From an uncultured Bacteroides sp. (GTDB lineage: Bacteria > Bacteroidota > Bacteroidia > Bacteroidales > Bacteroidaceae): DNA of 6,078 nt. Where the stretch lies: positions 1-6,078 of the forward strand of contig USSR01000432.1 of assembly GCA_900557355.1 (NCBI GenBank). The letters run 5' to 3'. Position numbers and translations under genes: made by a program. This document shows positions 5,383 to 6,078 of this stretch, one piece after another. Position 1 is the stretch's first letter. Every line of letters begins with the position of its first letter. The notes beneath the pieces were generated by a model. The model saw only the letters and a program-made list of their open reading frames with translations. It had not been told where the DNA came from and did not search any database.

Positions 5383-5397
5383 ATAAAAAGTATAAAG

Positions 5398-5424
5398 TTT
5401 TATATCGTTATATGGTCTATAAAA
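5398..5424. repeat. Inner inverted repeat within the palindrome loop
   Basis: TTTTATA (5398-5404) and TATAAAA (5418-5424) are perfect inverted repeats inside the 62-nt loop between the 33-bp arms, so the loop can itself form a stem. The AT-rich composition makes a chance match plausible. Confidence 0.5.
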
Positions 5425-5444
5425 TAAGAATATGCTCTATTATA

Positions 5445-5477
5445 AAAATATAGTTCACTTTACTCACTTTATTCACT
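5445..5477. repeat. Perfect 33-bp inverted repeat, right arm
   Basis: The right arm carries the same three 9-mers on the minus strand and ends 11 nt before the stop codon of the minus-strand gene (5489-5491). On the plus strand it is followed by a T-rich tail (5478-5490), so the block could end transcripts arriving from the left. Its position between convergent genes fits a terminator, but the arms are far longer than usual. Confidence 0.95.
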
Positions 5478-5488
5478 TTTATCTTTTC

Positions 5489-6078
5489 TTATAAAAGGAT
5501 TTCTGTAGGGCAATTCTTTATATCAAAGTTTTCTATGGCATTCCATAAATCTTCTTGATATTCATATAATGGCTCTATTAAGACTTCTGGAAAAATAGCC
5601 TTGTCTGATATTTGGGCGAGACGAAAACCGGAAGTTTCAAATTTGCGTCCAACCTCACTTTTCATTCTATAGGATTCAACGACCTCAAAAGAGTACTCTC
5701 CTAAAAACTTCAATCTGCAATATTTTTGAGGATACCAGCCGATACAGACGATTTCACCTTCAAGCAATGATGAAAACTTGAAATAGTCCATTCCATTGAA
5801 TCCTTTCTCTATGTCAAAGTCCGTATTGGTCTGTTTGTATTCGTGGCAGAATGTTTCCCAATCCTTATATCCTAAAGCACGAGCCATGAAAGATAATTTT
5901 CCAACATCCGGCTTTCTTTCCTTGTCTGCATCTTTATCTCCCCAATAACGACGTAATGTATCAACGCTGATAGTTTCAGATTGCTGGATAACGCTTCCGT
6001 CTTCATATTTTGGGAGAGGAAAATTAGTATTGCTCTGTTTCTTTATATAATCGCATAGGTCAGAGTATGCATTGTCTG
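5489..6078 (-). CDS. Hypothetical protein, HTH-like N-part plus small barrel-like C-part (5' end outside window)
   Basis: The frame is open from the right edge to TAA at 5491-5489, giving 195 visible residues. The ATG at 5887 is internal: good coding sequence precedes it without a stop. The N-terminal visible part (SDLCDYIKKQ; SVDTLRRYWGDKD; LARALGYKDWETFCHEY) resembles a family seen in Bacteroidetes in which an HTH-like segment ends in a GYxxWxxFC motif. The C-terminal half (LEGEIVCIGWYPQKYCRLKFLGEYSFEVVES, of which the core is GWYPQKYCRLKFLG) looks like a small beta-barrel, followed by a divergent tail. I know of no assigned function. A DNA- or RNA-associated regulatory role is a guess from the HTH-like part. 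The gene converges on the fusion gene across the palindromic block. Confidence 0.75.
   Translation of the reverse strand, partial: DNAYSDLCDYIKKQSNTNFPLPKYEDGSVIQQSETISVDTLRRYWGDKDADKERKPDVGKLSFMARALGYKDWETFCHEYKQTNTDFDIEKGFNGMDYFKFSSLLEGEIVCIGWYPQKYCRLKFLGEYSFEVVESYRMKSEVGRKFETSGFRLAQISDKAIFPEVLIEPLYEYQEDLWNAIENFDIKNCPTEILL

Noticed and set aside
5351..5386. Small GTG-started peptide reading V-N-K-V-S-K through the left arm
   Set aside because: Only 11 codons, no ribosome site, and the same reading appears on the other strand purely because of the palindrome.
5489..5887. 132-aa gene starting at the ATG at 5887
   Set aside because: The frame stays open and protein-like to the window edge, so this ATG is internal to a longer gene.

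Overview
The window looks like an accessory region of a Bacteroidales chromosome (Bacteroides, Phocaeicola or Parabacteroides type). The evidence is threefold. Two near-perfect Bacteroides-type promoters are present (TTTG, 19-20 nt, TAnnTTTG). The tyrosine recombinase has a Bacteroidetes-style N-terminal arm-binding domain. The lipoprotein carries an acidic export signal directly after its lipidated cysteine. Intergenic DNA is very AT-rich.

Layout, left to right. On the minus strand (1-435) is the start of an ImmA/IrrE-like metallopeptidase gene (1-96, runs off the edge). It is overlapped by its upstream partner, an XRE-family HTH gene (83-435) broken by a one-base frameshift near 267. A promoter with nested inverted repeats (455-501) drives this pair. 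An AT-rich gap (502-852) follows. On the plus strand is a tyrosine recombinase (925-2148), with an approximate 29-bp direct repeat before it (853-881) and after it (2288-2316). Past its stop lies a set of interleaved inverted repeats (2185-2239). Next comes a 168-aa, strongly charged hypothetical protein with three copies of a short motif (2375-2881).

A promoter at 2929-2959 then starts a leader of about 270 nt that can fold into a large multibranched RNA (about 3002-3207). This leads into a predicted surface lipoprotein of 413 aa (3234-4475), which ends at a strong intrinsic terminator (4493-4527). Twenty bases further on is a gene fusing an A1S_2505-like phage domain to a repressor-like HTH (4548-5201). 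It converges on a minus-strand gene (5489 to the right edge). Between the two is a 128-bp palindromic block with perfect 33-bp arms made of 9-bp repeats (5350-5477).

The XRE/ImmA pair, the recombinase and the phage-type domain together suggest a mobile-element or prophage-remnant setting. No attachment site, tRNA or complete element end can be shown here. The least explained parts are the structured leader RNA with its competing pairings, the 33-bp palindrome with 9-bp repeats, and the repeat flanking the recombinase.
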